NCBI GenBank assembly: GCA_963682025.1
Contig: OY821521.1
Location: 97,834,854 to 97,898,853, forward strand
Direction of reading: 5' to 3'
Source: Cordilura impudica
Lineage: Eukaryota; Arthropoda; Insecta; Diptera; Scathophagidae
Length of the DNA: 64,000 bases
The notes under the pieces are model-generated. The model worked only from the letters and a program-made list of their open reading frames with translations. It was not told where the DNA came from and did not search any database. Positions within the stretch are counted from its first letter, which is position 1; each line of letters begins with the position of its first letter. Position numbers and translations under genes: made by a program. This document shows positions 10,883-21,627 of this stretch, in pieces.

Positions 10883-11879
10883 ATGGCTTGTGATAAATAC
10901 TCCGAAAACTTAAAAACTTAAATAATTAAGGATTTTTTGAATGGAAAGAGTCAAATATAACTAGCCAAATAGAATAATATTAATAATATTTATAATATTA
11001 AGCGTACCGGTAGGTGAGTAGGTAGCATGCACGCCTATCATGCGGGGTTCGTGGGTTCGATTCCCACCAGAGGCTTTGGTCTGTCGCTGCAAAAACTAGC
11101 CAAATCCAGCTTATCACTGGACCCAAAAATTAAAAATCTGCAGACAGGCTTCGCGAAACTAGGAAAAAAAATGAATAAATATAAAAATTATAAAACAACA
11201 AAATCTGTAAAACCATTGCGTTTGAGAGGAGCACCACGGCAGAAAGATAAAAGGACAGACCGTCACATTGTACAAATTGTGCAGAAATATCCATTTAAAT
11301 CATCAAAAACTATTTTAAATGAGTTAAATTAAAATATAGATTCAAGAACTGTTGGTCGCCGAACATTAGAAGCAGGTTTCCGAAGAAACATTTGGCAAAC
11401 AGGTAGAACTTATATATTTCAATTCAATTTCGTTAAATGCTACTGACTGCCAACTGTGAAGCATGGCAGCGGGCATGCTGCTCTGGCTTTGACATTGAAC
11501 ATTTGCACGAAATCGACGGATTAATGGACACATTTAAATATAGAGATCTTTTTGCAAATATTATGATGCCACACTCTAAGTGACAGATCCCTCTTCGTTG
11601 GATATTCCAACACGACAACGACCCGAAACATACTTCGAAACTGGTAAAAGGTGGCTCGTTTAAAATGGCGTTCAAGTACTTGATTATCCGATCAAATCAC
11701 CTGATTTTATATCAATTAAGAGCTTATTTGGCATTTTAAAGCAGCAGGTATCTGGTCGAACTTTCACTTCTACATTAGTTTTAAAAGAAGAGCAGGAAAC
11801 TGAGTGCAAAAACATTCCACGCAATATTATCAACAACCTTATTAAATACATGCCGCGTAGATGCCGCGATATCGAATAA
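10883..11879 (+). pseudogene. Tc1-like transposase remnant
   Basis: The start ATG at 10883 opens MACDKYSENLKT then a stop; the homologous copy at 21278 reads MARNKYSKNLKTEIINYFLN there. After the SINE the frame resumes with KNYKTTKSVKPLRLRGAP and DKRTDRHIVQIVQKYPF, the second helix-turn-helix and GRPR-like region that binds the terminal repeats. Near 11600 the piece LRWIFQHDNDPKHTSKLVK carries the second catalytic aspartate. The first aspartate region is deleted, and stops and frameshifts abound. A cut-and-paste transposase originally; inactive here. Confidence 0.8.
11001..11180 (+). mobile_element. tRNA-derived SINE inserted in the Tc1 transposase
   Basis: The first 75 nt look like a tRNA: an A-box-like TAGGTGAGTAGGT, a stem-loop around GCATG...CATGC, and a perfect B box GGTTCGATTCC in a GTGGG/CCCAC T-arm. 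A unique tail (TTTGGTCTGTCGCTGCAAAA and beyond) and a short A-rich end follow. Flanks are TATAATATTA and TATAAAAATTA, a possible target duplication. The ends do not pair into an acceptor stem, so it is a SINE rather than a tRNA gene. No second copy is seen in the window. Confidence 0.75.
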
Positions 11880-12007
11880 TGCTAACTGTTGCTTATGTTT
11901 TGTCCAACTGAAATTGTGGCATTTTGAGTTTTTTTGCAAAAAAAAAAAAAAAATATAACGATTTTTTTAGTTTACAATTTTAGTTTTGTCTTTTTATTTG
12001 TAATGTT

Positions 12008-12637
12008 AGGCATGATTTATATGATGATTTTTGACGTTTTCTACGTCGTTTTTTGTTTGTAGGCGAACTGTATGGAGAAGCAAGAGGGGTAACAAAAAGA
12101 CACGATTTCTGTTTTTGAAGACTTTTTTCTCATTTCTCTTTACACTCTTTTCTTTCTTTCTTGTGACGTTTTACATTTTTATTTATTTTTTATTTAATAT
12201 TTATGCAAAATTTCTTTTAACTGAATAGATTTTAACTTAAAATTAATAAATATTTATACGTTCTGCTACTTGATTAGAAATTCCAAATATTCTATTCTTA
12301 ATAATTTAAATATTAAATACGTTTTTGTATATAGTTTTAAAAATTATGATAAATTATTAAGTAGAAAAATATTAAATCTTATAATGAAATAATGTAAATA
12401 ATATTTAACAAATAAATAAATTGAATTGAAAAATAAAAAAAAAATAATTTATTTACTTTAATTCAAATATTTTTTATATTTTTCTTAATGCGAAAAATAA
12501 ACTAAAGCAGATTTAAAAAAAAGACATGCAACTAAAATGAATGCAATAGGTTTTTGGTAGCAGCTTCAAAAGAGAATTAAGAAAAACAACGTCGTTAAAA
12601 ATCGCCATGTGAATTGGGCCTTAAAGAGTAAGAAATG
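12008..12637. mobile_element. MITE-like insert inside the Tc1 3' repeat
   Basis: The Tc1 repeat breaks after TAATGTT and resumes at ATAAAGAAGATTTT. The insert has imperfect inverted ends: AGGCATGATTTATATG then GATTTTTGACG on the left, against TAAGGCCCAATTCACATGG then CGATTTTTAACGACG read inwards from the right. The right boundary is approximate. There is no coding capacity. Confidence 0.55.
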
Positions 12638-12677
12638 ATAAAGAAGATTTTGGAAAAACAACAATAACATGCTTAAA

Positions 12678-13272
12678 ACAAGTAAGAAAATTATAATAGG
12701 TCTAAACCGACTTTACGATAGCCTATACTATGGTTTAGAGACCCTATCTCTTCGGTCCAAATAAATGGATATAGAAAATATGCATAAACCATATAAACCA
12801 TAAAAGTTCATATCGGATGCTATAATTATATGGGGACTAGGTCGAAAAAAGACCGATCCTGACCATATTTGGTAAAGTCACTTATATTTTGGAAAAATAT
12901 ATACAAACCGAATTTGAGAAAAATCTGTGTAATATTTTTGTTTTGTGATAGACTTAAGTGAAAATCGGGAAGCTTTATATAGGTACTATGACTAAGAATT
13001 GTCCTGTAGGGTTTATTTTTGGACAATTGATAAATTGAGTTAATAAACACCCAATTTAACCGAGATCTATATGATAGTTTGGATCTTATGGCAATTTATG
13101 TCGATTTCATATGGGTCATTTGTATGGCGACTAGGTCTGAACATGGATCGAATTTCACCAATTTCAATAGTGTTCATCCCTTGGCCCATAAAAGCTTATA
13201 TACCAAATTTCATTAAAATACATTCATATTTGCGACCTACTGTTTGATTACAAGGTATACATACGAACGGAC
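12678..13272 (+). repeat. DINE-like repeat (family A), 5' part, young copy
   Basis: It starts AACAAGTAAGAAAATTATA with the family's terminal stem-loop and GATAcCCTATACCA-like box, and runs to the start of the (GTCY)n tract (ACGGACG). There it abuts a second copy in the opposite orientation. Confidence 0.8.
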
Positions 13273-13808
13273 GTAGGATGAACGCTATTGAAATTGGTGA
13301 AATTCGGACCTAGTCCCCATACAAATGACCCCTATGAAATCAACATATATTGTCATAAGATCCAAGTTATCATATAGATCTCACTCAAATTGGGTTTGTA
13401 TGTGTTTATTGTATCCATTAATCAGTAGTCCAAAAATAGCATATAGAACAATTCTTAGTCATAGGCCCCATATAGAGCTGGTTCCCGATCTTCCTTAAAT
13501 CTATCAAAAAACAAAAGTATTACACTATTTTTCTCAATTTTGGTTTGTATATATTTTTTCAAAATATAAGTGACTCTACCAAATATGGTCAGGATCGGCC
13601 CATTTTTCGACCTAATTCCCATATAAATATAGCACCCGATATGAACTTTTTCATATCTGCAGCCAAAACAATTAATAACAATGCCACAAAAATTTGGTTT
13701 ATAATTATTTTCTATATCCAATTAGTTGGACCGAAGAAATAGGGTCTCTTAACATGGTATAGGGTATCGTATAGCCGGTGTAGACCGACTATAGTTTTCT
13801 TATTTGTT
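13273..13808 (-). repeat. DINE-like repeat (family A), inverted partner
   Basis: It runs from the middle of the family (TAGGATGAACGCTATTGAAA) to the TTTTCTTATTTGTT 5' end. Together with 12678-13272 it forms a head-to-head inverted pair fused within the (GTCY)n region. Confidence 0.8.
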
Positions 13809-13837
13809 TTGGTTGCATTTGTTTTGACCAACACTGT

Positions 13838-14205
13838 ACCTATATACCAAATTTGGTTTATGTGTGTTTATTACACACAATATTAGTAGTCCAAATATAA
13901 GCACAGTAGGACCATTTCTAGTCATAGTTCCCACATAAAGATGATTTCGGTCTTTAAATTTATCAAAAAATTAAAAAATAGTGTACAGATTAAAATTTGA
14001 TTATATGTTTTTGAAAAAAAATAGGTGACTTTACTATATATGGTCGTGGTCTATATTTTGACCTACTTTCCGTATAAAAATAGCACTAGATATGAACTTT
14101 TGCTTACCTGCAGGCAGCAAAATAATAGCAATGCCACCCATAGTTGGTTTTTTCTTATCCTCTATATCCTCAGCAAAGTTGGATCTAAGACTATTTCTCG
14201 TAATG
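13838..14205 (-). repeat. Old DINE-like repeat (family A), right part
   Basis: Diverged family A sequence (ACCAAATTTGGTTTATGTG, then ATCAAAAAATTAAAAA and TAGGTGACTTTACTATATATGG) that continues 10421-10578 across the Tc1 insertion. The ORF at 14025-14213 is part of this non-coding repeat. Confidence 0.7.
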
Positions 14206-14439
14206 TTTATTAAATTTTTAAAATAACAAAAGCAATATTATGTTTGTGTAAAAACATCTGTTTTAGAAACATGTTCTTTATATCATCGTTCAAAGTCACA
14301 TATTTTTACATAATTCGAATTGAAATAAAATTGTATTTAAACAACAGTTTTAAGATAAAATAATAAAAGAACGATATAGACGAAAAAAAGTATAAAACGG
14401 AAATATAGTTAAAAAGCAAATACAGTTAAAACATTTGAA

Positions 14440-14500
14440 AGTGTTAAATTGGGCTGTTCCGAATTTTTTATGCCTTCTACCTGCGTCTCAAATAACCAAT
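14440..14500 (+). repeat. Degenerate mini-me/DINE 5' end
   Basis: AGTGTTAAATTGGGCTGTTC plus CCTTCTACCTGCGT match the start of the mini-me-type elements at 31720 and 37163 (AGTGTTAAATTCGGCT...CCCTCCACCTG). Confidence 0.55.
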
Positions 14501-14519
14501 GTTGGGTAAGGCTAACCAA

Positions 14520-15065
14520 AAGGGTTATATTTTAAAGAAAAATGTGTTCTTTTTTAAAGCGATACTACTTTAAAAAAAGGTAGTTTTTTAAAAAAGGTTC
14601 TTTAAGAAAAAATTTACTTTTTTTAAAAGTTTCTTTTTAAAAAAGGGTAATGTTTGACAAATAGGTATTTTTGTAAAAAGGGTACTTTTCTAAAAAAGGG
14701 TACTTTTTTTTAAAAAATATTAATTATTTAGAAAAATTGTACTTAAAAAAGGGATACATATTTAAAAAACGGTACTTTTTTAAAAATATTTACTTTTTCA
14801 AAAAAGGGTACTTTTAAGAGAAATAATTTTTTTTTAAAAAAGGGTAATTTAAAAAAAAAATACTTTTTTAAAAAAATTTTACATTTAGAAAAAGGATACT
14901 TTTTTACATAAAGTGTACTATTTTCAAAAAGGACACTTTCTTAAAGAGTACTTTTTTTAAAAAAAATTTACTTTTTCAAAAAGGGTACTTTTTAAAGGTT
15001 ATTATTTTAAAAATATGGTGCTTTTTGGTACTTTTAAAAAAATTGTTTTTTTTAAGGGTTACTTA
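14520..15065. repeat. Minisatellite, GGTAC-T(n)-A(n) units
   Basis: About 25 irregular units of roughly 18-22 bp with the core GGGTACTTTTTTAAAAAA. Variation lies mainly in the lengths of the T and A runs, suggesting slippage. There is no reading frame. It abuts the Helitron at 15083. Confidence 0.85.
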
Positions 15066-15082
15066 AATTCTTTTCTAAATAA

Positions 15083-15576
15083 CTAGCAGATTCCAGCCCT
15101 CGAAATTCGAGTGCAAGTTCTAGGAAATTTTATTTTTTCATTTAGTAAAATATTTTATAAAACCCTAAAGGTATGCTAACCAATTTTAGCCAATTCACAA
15201 TTCAGCACTATTTAAATAGCGATTGCGTTATCCAAAATTATTCTTCAATTAAACACAGTTATTATTGGGAATGTTTTATGTCCAAAATTGTATTTCAATT
15301 CAATAGAATTTTTTTTGTTAATGAAGAAAATAAACTCACAAACACATTAACAAATTTAATAAACACACACATAGTATTGTATAATTTTATGTATGTGTTA
15401 GTAGCAACTTTTAATTCATTTACTCCAAAAAAATTTAAAAATTTAAAAATCTATAAATCTGGTGGACAGCTAAAAAGAAATACCTTTCAAATAAGATAAG
15501 TTTGTTCAAAATCGGGAGAAAACTGTGGAACAAATCATAGATCACAAGAAATCGCCTTACCTGTTAATATTATAGA
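15083..15576 (-). mobile_element. Short non-autonomous Helitron, copy 2
   Basis: The same ends as the copy at 6785: TCTATAATATTAACAGG on the minus strand at 15576, and hairpin plus CTAG at 15083, with A and T as neighbours. At about 494 bp it is the longest copy; extra internal sequence includes a TTATTCTTCAATT segment absent from the others. The plus-strand ORF 15173-15499 runs antisense through it and is not a gene. Confidence 0.85.
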
Positions 15577-15698
15577 TTGTAAAATAAAAAAAAAATAGTA
15601 AAAAGATAAAAAAAATTTTACTTCCAGGCTCGAATTTTATTTCTTTTTCTACTCCATTTTTCAATTTGAGAGTTTAGTAACTTTGTAGATTCTTAATA
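15577..15698. other. Spacer between Helitron and Tc1 element
   Basis: Short A+T-rich spacer ending in the TA target of the Tc1 element. Confidence 0.4.
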
Positions 15699-17310
15699 CA
15701 CTCCTTGTCACATGAATAGGACACCCAGTACACTCTTTTTTCAATTGCCTCTAACTCAAAAGCGAAATGATAAAATAACTCAATTTTTGCACGTTCTCTT
15801 TGTGCAATTATTTATCTCTCTCAGCAACAAGCTGCAAGTTGTGGCAAAGAGCCGTTATATTTTTTTTCCTGTTTTATGTTGGAATTCGCTTGAAATTGAG
15901 TCAGTATTTTTGTGTCACTTGAATAGAACATGCGTTTTGTTTGATCGTCTACTTTGGCACGTGCTCACGGAGTTTTCGCTGATCGAATTTTTTGTGATTT
16001 TCGGCTATTGTCTTTAATATAAAGTTCAAATACATACCACGACTCTGGTCTATCAATTGCAAAAATAGCCAAAAAAAATCAACAGGAGCCGACATGTCAT
16101 ACCGGGATTCTTAAGTAATGAGTCTGAATATGGAAAAAATATGAAAGGCCGCACGTGCAGTGTGCTCACCGAATCGGAAAGACGCCTCATATTAAGAAAA
16201 GCGTCAAATTCTCACGACTCTGTGGCGAAAATTCGTGCAAAATGTGATGTAAATGCTAGTGTATCCACTGTCCATCACGTTATTATGAAGGCTAAACACC
16301 TAAAGAGGTTAAAAATAAAGAAGAAGCCTCCCCTTAACCCGGCAAGAAAAGCGCAACGCCTCAATTTTTGTCGCAAACATGTGGCCCGGACCTTTCAGTG
16401 GCATAAAGTGGTCTTCTCAGACGAAAAAAAGTTTAATTTAGAAGGCCCAGATGGTTATAGTTACTATTTCCATGATCTCCGCAAGGAACTCCATCATTTG
16501 GACCGTCTGCATAGCCGAGCTGAAGGTGTTATGGTGTGGGGGGCCATTTCCTACTATGGCACCTGCAAACTAAAATTTATGTCATCAACGATGAATGCTT
16601 TGTGCTACAAAGAAATATTAAAAGAGGCGTTTCCATATTTTCAAAACATTTTCGGGCCTCTCCCATAGATATATCAACAAGATAATGCGCCGATACATAC
16701 AGCTCGGGTCGTAAAATCTTATATACAGAGCCAAAATGTGGACCTCTTAAGCTGGCCGCCATACTCACCCGATTTAAATATAATCGAAAATATTTGGGGA
16801 TGGCAGACACGTGAAATATATGGCGCAGGAAAGCAATATTCGAGTGTACCCGAACTAGTTACAGCAATCGAATTAGCTTGGGACTCGATTTCATTAAATT
16901 ACTTGGCTAGCTTGTATCAATCTCTTCCAAAATGGATGACTGAAGTTTTGGAACATCAAGGTGGCTCGACGCATTATTAAAACAATTTTTTTTTTCTTCT
17001 AAATTAAACCTATTACCCTATATTTAAGTCATTTTTATGTTAAAAATAATCTGAGATGTCTGAAATGTTTTTTTTGTTTAACTGTCCTATTCAAGTGACG
17101 CAAAATTTGAGCCAATGAATTTGACGGATTGAGTTTAAGAACTTTTTGTTACTGGTTAAAGCTTTACCATGAAGAATTCCTGCTGGTTAAGACAAAGCAA
17201 TTAAATGATGTTTAATTAAAAAAAAAAAATAAGTCTATTATCATTGGTTTAGGAGCAGTGGGTGATCGCAAACACACTTAGGGGGTGTCCTATTCAAGTG
17301 ACAAGGAGTG
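15699..17310 (+). mobile_element. Full-length Tc1-like transposon, 1612 bp
   Basis: The terminal inverted repeats CACTCCTTGTCAC(A/T)TGAATAGGACACCC are near perfect over about 28 bp, with TA on both sides (15697-15698 and 17311-17312). A partial second copy of the repeat motif (ACTTGAATAGAACATG near 15917; CTATTCAAGTGACGC near 17087) lies inside each end, giving the inner/outer repeat pattern of IR-DR type Tc1 elements. One transposase gene fills the middle. The element is the best-preserved transposon in the window. Confidence 0.9.
16032..16980 (+). pseudogene. Tc1-like DD34E transposase, near-intact
   Basis: The N-terminal helix-turn-helix reads YHDSGLSIAKIAKK and then, after a 1-nt expansion of an A-run near 16070, INRSRHVIPGFLSN and YGKNMKGRTCSVLTESERR. 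From 16141 the frame is open: HTH 2 (SVSTVHHVIMKAKHLKRLK), first aspartate VVFSDEKKFNLEGPDG, MVWGAISYYG, second aspartate YQQDNAPIHTARV, and WPPYSPDLNIIENIWG with the catalytic glutamate. There are 34 residues between the last D and the E, as in Tc1. A TAG at 16666-16668 interrupts it just before the DNAP motif. With the A-run shift, these are the only clear lesions, so this copy died recently. Confidence 0.9.
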
Positions 17311-17312
17311 TA

Positions 17313-17695
17313 TAGTAAGGGCCAAAACATTTATATTTTTTCTTTGTCCAATGCCTCTGCGACATGTTATAGTTTATCATGAAATCATTTTTGAGCTTCA
17401 TTGACAACTTTTTATGCATAAACCCAAACACAAAGCCACATCAAGTTACTCTGGAGGTAGTCTGATATTTTGTAAATCAATTTCTAGTACCACCAGTGAA
17501 GCACCTATTTGTCTGCTTATGAAGCCAAATGAAGCCAAAGGCCTTTCAACATAAGTATGCAAACATTTTTTCTCATTACTTCGTCTTTTATTTTATTCTC
17601 CGCTTGCTTTTGCTGTGCGAAAGAATGCGAGATATTTACGTTTACATTTTCGTAAGCCTGCTTTAATTAATTTAATATTTTTATATGTCATAATA
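17313..17695. other. Intergenic stretch, nothing recognised
   Basis: No ORF or repeat could be assigned. Confidence 0.35.
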
Positions 17696-17962
17696 GTAAA
17701 GAAGAAAATTATAGTCAGACTTTACAATACCCAATACCATGTGTTTCAATAGAGTTTCTTGGATCCAACTTTGTAGAGTTAATAACTGGTTATAGAAAAT
17801 AAACATAAACCAAATTTTAGCCATATTGTTATTAATTTGTGACGTGCATATGTTATTTTTATAAGGGGACTAGATCTAATGACCATATTCACTAGACCCT
17901 AACTTTTCTCATATAAAAACCAAATTTAAAAAATATTTTTGTTTTTTGATAGATTTAATTGA
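17696..17962 (+). repeat. Degenerate DINE-like repeat (family A), 5' part
   Basis: Diverged match to the first 270 bp of family A: GAAAATTATAGTCAGACTTTAC, split and mutated, then ATACCCAATACCATG, ATAGAAAATAAACATAAACC and TTTTTGATAGATTTAA. Confidence 0.65.
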
Positions 17963-19451
17963 ATATAACGAACAGAACTAGACTAAAAGCCCTGCTCTCG
18001 TCCGCAAGCATTTCGGATAATCGAAAATTCCGAATAATTGAATGTTTCATTAAAACTGGGAATGTTACGAGACTTCGCTTGATTTCATTATTTTTTAAGA
18101 TCCCCGTTTATTTATTTTCAAATTATATACCAGCATACAAATTAAATACTAGACAGATATTGTAAAATATGGGTCTGGGTTAAATATTTTTGATAGTTAC
18201 ATATATTAGCACAAACTCACAAGCATTAGCACACACCACATAGTGATATAGGGTAGAAAAATAAATATTTGTCATACGTGAACTCGAAATAAAAATGCAC
18301 TATAAATTGTATATTAGATTAATTATAAATAACAAACCACAGAATGTAATCAATTGACATAATAAACTTGTATCTCTACCATAAAAAAAATGTATTACAA
18401 GACACCGAAATCAAACCGAACCATATATGGAGGTTAAAGATTTATTATTCTATAATCTCATTGAAGCAGTATCAGTGAACAGTGGCAGTTATGTCAAAAT
18501 TCCTCCTTGTAATGTATTATAATGATTTTTCTAACATAAACCACTCTGGGTCCTCTAAAGTACAACGCTACAACAATGATTCATTTCGTAATAGTTAACA
18601 ATTTTTCCAATTTTCTATTAAGGGACAGACTAGACGAAAGATAAAGTCAACATATGGTATAGGAAAAATTATTTTGGAATTTATTTCGATACAATTTTTT
18701 AACATTACCCTTCGGGTTACGTAAACAGGAGATTAATTTCTGCAATATTTAATTCTAGTACCAGTAAAATTTCGAGAATATTTTGGAACAGTCAACCATA
18801 TGATTTTCAAATATTCAAGAGGGCTATCATGATAGAAATTCATTAAAAAATTTGGAACAGTGGAAACCTCTAATCAGTTCTAAATATTGAATGATTTTGA
18901 GGCTGAATTCAAAAAAATTTAATTAAAATTTATTAAAGTGTGCAAAGAAAAAAAAATCACATTTTCAAATGTAAATAACGTGGTTTCAGTTAATAAACTG
19001 GAATTCTGTGATCTCTTAAGAATTTGAAACCACACCAAAATTAAAAAAAAAATTAATAAATAAAAAATAAAAATGCTTTTTATCCAAATTCGGAATACCG
19101 AAACCAACAAAAAAATCAGGTTCTGGATTTACTGATCGTAAATTAGCTAAATAAAAAATGGAGATATTTGAAAATTTGATAAAAAAAAAAATAACATACA
19201 GATGAAAAAAATATAAGCTGATATTATATATAGTTATATGTATGTAAAAGTGTCGAACACAAATGAAGAGAGTGAGAAAATGGTTAAAAACATATTGAAT
19301 GTGTTGAACATATTAAAGGGTGCATCATAATGGACGATGAATGACATCTCAAGGCAGAGTTTTAACAACTTCCTGGAAAACAATGTTATACGGATTACAT
19401 TTGGAGATGTCTAAAGTGGAAACAGATATACAAAAAAGTGAACAAATATAC
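17963..19451. other. 1.5 kb with nothing recognised
   Basis: A+T-rich DNA. The ORF 17959-18165 overlaps the end of the family A fragment and shows no domain. No repeat boundaries are evident. Confidence 0.35.
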
Positions 19452-19720
19452 TTATTCATTAAGCTCGCAATCACTATGCCTTCCATCACCGTCGTCAGTG
19501 CATAACAAAAGAAAAACAAAGGACGCGTTTTCGGAAGTAGTGCCTTTAAAAGGCTTTGTCAAACAAAGGAAGTAAAAGAAAAGAAAATTGACCCACTTTA
19601 CGGATTTGGTAAGATGATGGTCGCTTTTATGGGATATCAAATTAGAACCAGAATAGTTATTTGTTTCCATTAAATAAATTAATGTTTTTTTTATCAAAAG
19701 ATATGACTTTTTTTATTAAT
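19452..19720. other. Unrecognised segment beside a PIF/Harbinger remnant
   Basis: The plus strand, frames mixed, contains EKKIDPLYGFGKMMVAFMGY; the minus strand has an 81-residue ORF (19452-19697). Either could be a piece of the second (MADF/Myb-like) protein that PIF/Harbinger elements encode, but no diagnostic motif is visible. Confidence 0.25.
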
Positions 19721-19819
19721 TCATGTTTAGTTAGTCTTTTACATGTTTGTACAAAATTTATAGAAAAAAATGTAGATAGTTATATCATACGATTTTGATG
19801 CGGTATAGCTTCTTCATTA

Positions 19820-20411
19820 AAAAAATAATCAGATCTTATTTGGCTTCCCCGCTCTCCTTCTTGTACTAAACCATCGTCACCCTCTCGATCCATGTAGTTT
19901 GCAATACCAATGGTCGTGATCATTCAACATAACGAAGTTATGAAGTATAACGCACGCTAATATAATGATCTCACAATTATTTGGTGACATTTCAATAGTG
20001 GTGGGCAGAATCCTCAAACGTATTGCCAATCCAAAAACAAATTTTTTTTAAATTCCAATTGCAACTACAACTACAAATACCGATACTTACGGATGTAAAA
20101 GTGTAATTAGCATCGCAAATTCACATAAGAACGGTACTTACAATTGTGAAACATTGATCCAAAATTCGCTGGATACTTAAGAGCCACATGTTTGCCATGG
20201 ATAGCTCCAACACAATTAGGCATATTCCACGATCTTTCGAAATCTTTTGTAATGTCTTTGTATTGCTGCGTTTATGGCTTGCCACAGAATTTCGCAAGTT
20301 TCTAAAACGATATTGAAGACGGCGATTTTCCCTAGCAATTGATTGTATGGAGCACTCCTGACCCAAATCACTAAAATAAAATTTATAACTTGAAGGCATT
20401 TTAGGAAACAT
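19820..20411 (-). pseudogene. PIF/Harbinger transposase fragments
   Basis: Read on the minus strand around 20240-20130: ITKDFERSWNMPNCVGAIHG then KHVALKYPANFGSMFHN, the first-aspartate block of PIF/Harbinger DDE transposases (here N-C-V-G-A-I-H-G-K-H, with H where D is usual). A GTAAGT follows at 20141-20136, as in elements with introns. Around 20030-19880 the C-terminal block reads RILPTTIEMSPNNCEIIILA then CVILHNFVML. The middle of the protein, with the second aspartate, is missing. No terminal repeats were found. Confidence 0.75.
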
Positions 20412-20432
20412 GTTACTTACAGTAATGTAACT

Positions 20433-21625
20433 GACTCAAGATTGCACTATTTCAGTTGGACGAAACAAAAGCGATATTTAATATTATTCAATATTTAGTG
20501 AAGAATCCGTTGTTTTTAAATAAGGTGGTTGATAATATTGACTGAAATGCTTTTCCACTCAGTTTCCAGCGCTTCTTTTAAAGGTTGTTTTGAAGTGAAA
20601 GCCCGACCAGCTACTCGTCGCTTTAAAATACCAAATAAGTTCTCAATAGGGTTCAAATCAGGTGATTGTTTGCACCCCATTTTAAACGAGCCACTTTTAC
20701 CAGCTTCGAAGTATGTTTCGGGTCATTGTCGTCTTGAAATATCCAACGAAGCGGCATCTCCCACACAGAGTGTGGCATCATAAGATTAGCATGAATGTCT
20801 CTATATTTATATATGTCCTTTAATCCGTCGATTTCGTGGAAGGGTCCAATGCTAAAACCATGCCATGCTTCACAGTTCGCTTGCAGTTTCAACGATCTCC
20901 TTCATTGCAATGCACATTCTGTGAGAGTTAAACAAATTAAATTTGGACTCGCCGCTAAATAAAACAGTTTTCCATTTTCAGGCAAAATGAAGCCTGCTAA
21001 TATTGAAATGCTAAGCATATTACTGAAATTGAATTGCCAAATGTTTCTTATTGAACAATTTGTACAATGTGGCGATCTGTCCTTTCATCTGTCTTACGTG
21101 GTGCTCCTCCCAAATACAATGTTTTTACAGATTTTGTTGTTTTATATTTTTTTATAAGCCGAGATATTATAGATTTATTAATATTATGCTTTTTAACTAG
21201 TTCTTTTAGACTCTTTCCATTCAAAAAATAATTAATTATTTCAGTTTTTAAGTTTTTAGAGTATTTATTACGAGCCATGACAATTTGATTTAAATATAAT
21301 CAATTTCACAATACGACTAGCTGCCAGTCAACTTATGTTAATTTAAATTAAAAGAGAATGCAAAAATAAGCTGTTAAACTTGAAAGTAGAGACATTGCAA
21401 TTTATTCTTGGTTGAAGTTGCTTTTGTTTTTATCCATCTTAAATAGTGCAATTTTGAGATTTTTTACAAAAAAAAAAATATAACGGTTCTTTTAGTTTAC
21501 AATTTTAGTTTTGTCTTTCTATTTGTAATGTTATAAAGAAGATTTTGGAAAAACAACAATAAGATGCTTAAAAATACAATAAAGGGTAATAGTGATTTTG
21601 GTTGCTTTAGGTCTGACCAACACTG
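20433..21625 (-). mobile_element. Tc1-like transposon, second copy, 3'-truncated
   Basis: The same family as 10581-13835. The 5' end is at 21625 (CAGTGTTGGTCAGACC on the minus strand) next to TA at 21626-21627, with a 5' repeat of about 200 bp. The 3' side ends inside the inner repeat motif (CACTATTTCAGTTGGACGAA near 20445), so the outer terminal repeat is lost next to the PIF/Harbinger remnant. Confidence 0.8.
20500..21278 (-). pseudogene. Tc1-like transposase, second copy
   Basis: The ATG at 21278 gives MARNKYSKNLKTEIINYFLN with the first helix-turn-helix (LVKKHNINKSIISRLIKKYK) and ERTDRHIVQIVQ. A deletion then removes about 40 residues. The first catalytic block reads VLFSGESKFNLF, with the usual SDES aspartate replaced by glycine. 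Further on come GFSIGPFHEIDGLKDIYKY, LRWIFQDDNDPKHTSKLVK (second aspartate) and SPDLNPIENLFGILKRRVAG (glutamate). Frameshifts near 20890 and 20690 complete its inactivation. Confidence 0.85.
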
Positions 21626-21627
21626 TA

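Larger units (their letters stand above)
10581..13835 (+). mobile_element. Tc1-like transposon with long terminal repeats and nested inserts
   Basis: Both termini are CAGTGTTGGTCA(A)AAC-like, flanked by TA (10579-10580 and 13836-13837). The inverted repeats are about 200 bp long on each side. A related sequence (ATTGCAC..TTTAAG..GACAAAACAAAAGC) recurs at the inner edge, recalling the inner/outer direct-repeat arrangement of long-TIR Tc1 elements. The 3' repeat is split twice, by a MITE (12008-12637) and by family A repeats (12678-13808). The transposase gene is split by a SINE. The TA duplication interrupts an older family A repeat, which fixes the insertion order. Confidence 0.85.

Noticed and set aside
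11001..11090. tRNA gene
   Set aside because: The A- and B-box-like parts are there, but the 5' and 3' ends do not form an acceptor stem and a non-tRNA tail follows; better explained as a SINE.
12031..12228. Small membrane protein ORF
   Set aside because: Hydrophobic composition comes from T-rich MITE sequence inside the Tc1 3' repeat.
15173..15499. Plus-strand ORF of 108 residues
   Set aside because: It lies wholly in a non-autonomous Helitron with shared non-coding structure in four other copies.
20529..20783. Plus-strand ORF of 84 residues
   Set aside because: Antisense to the Tc1 DDE blocks on the minus strand.
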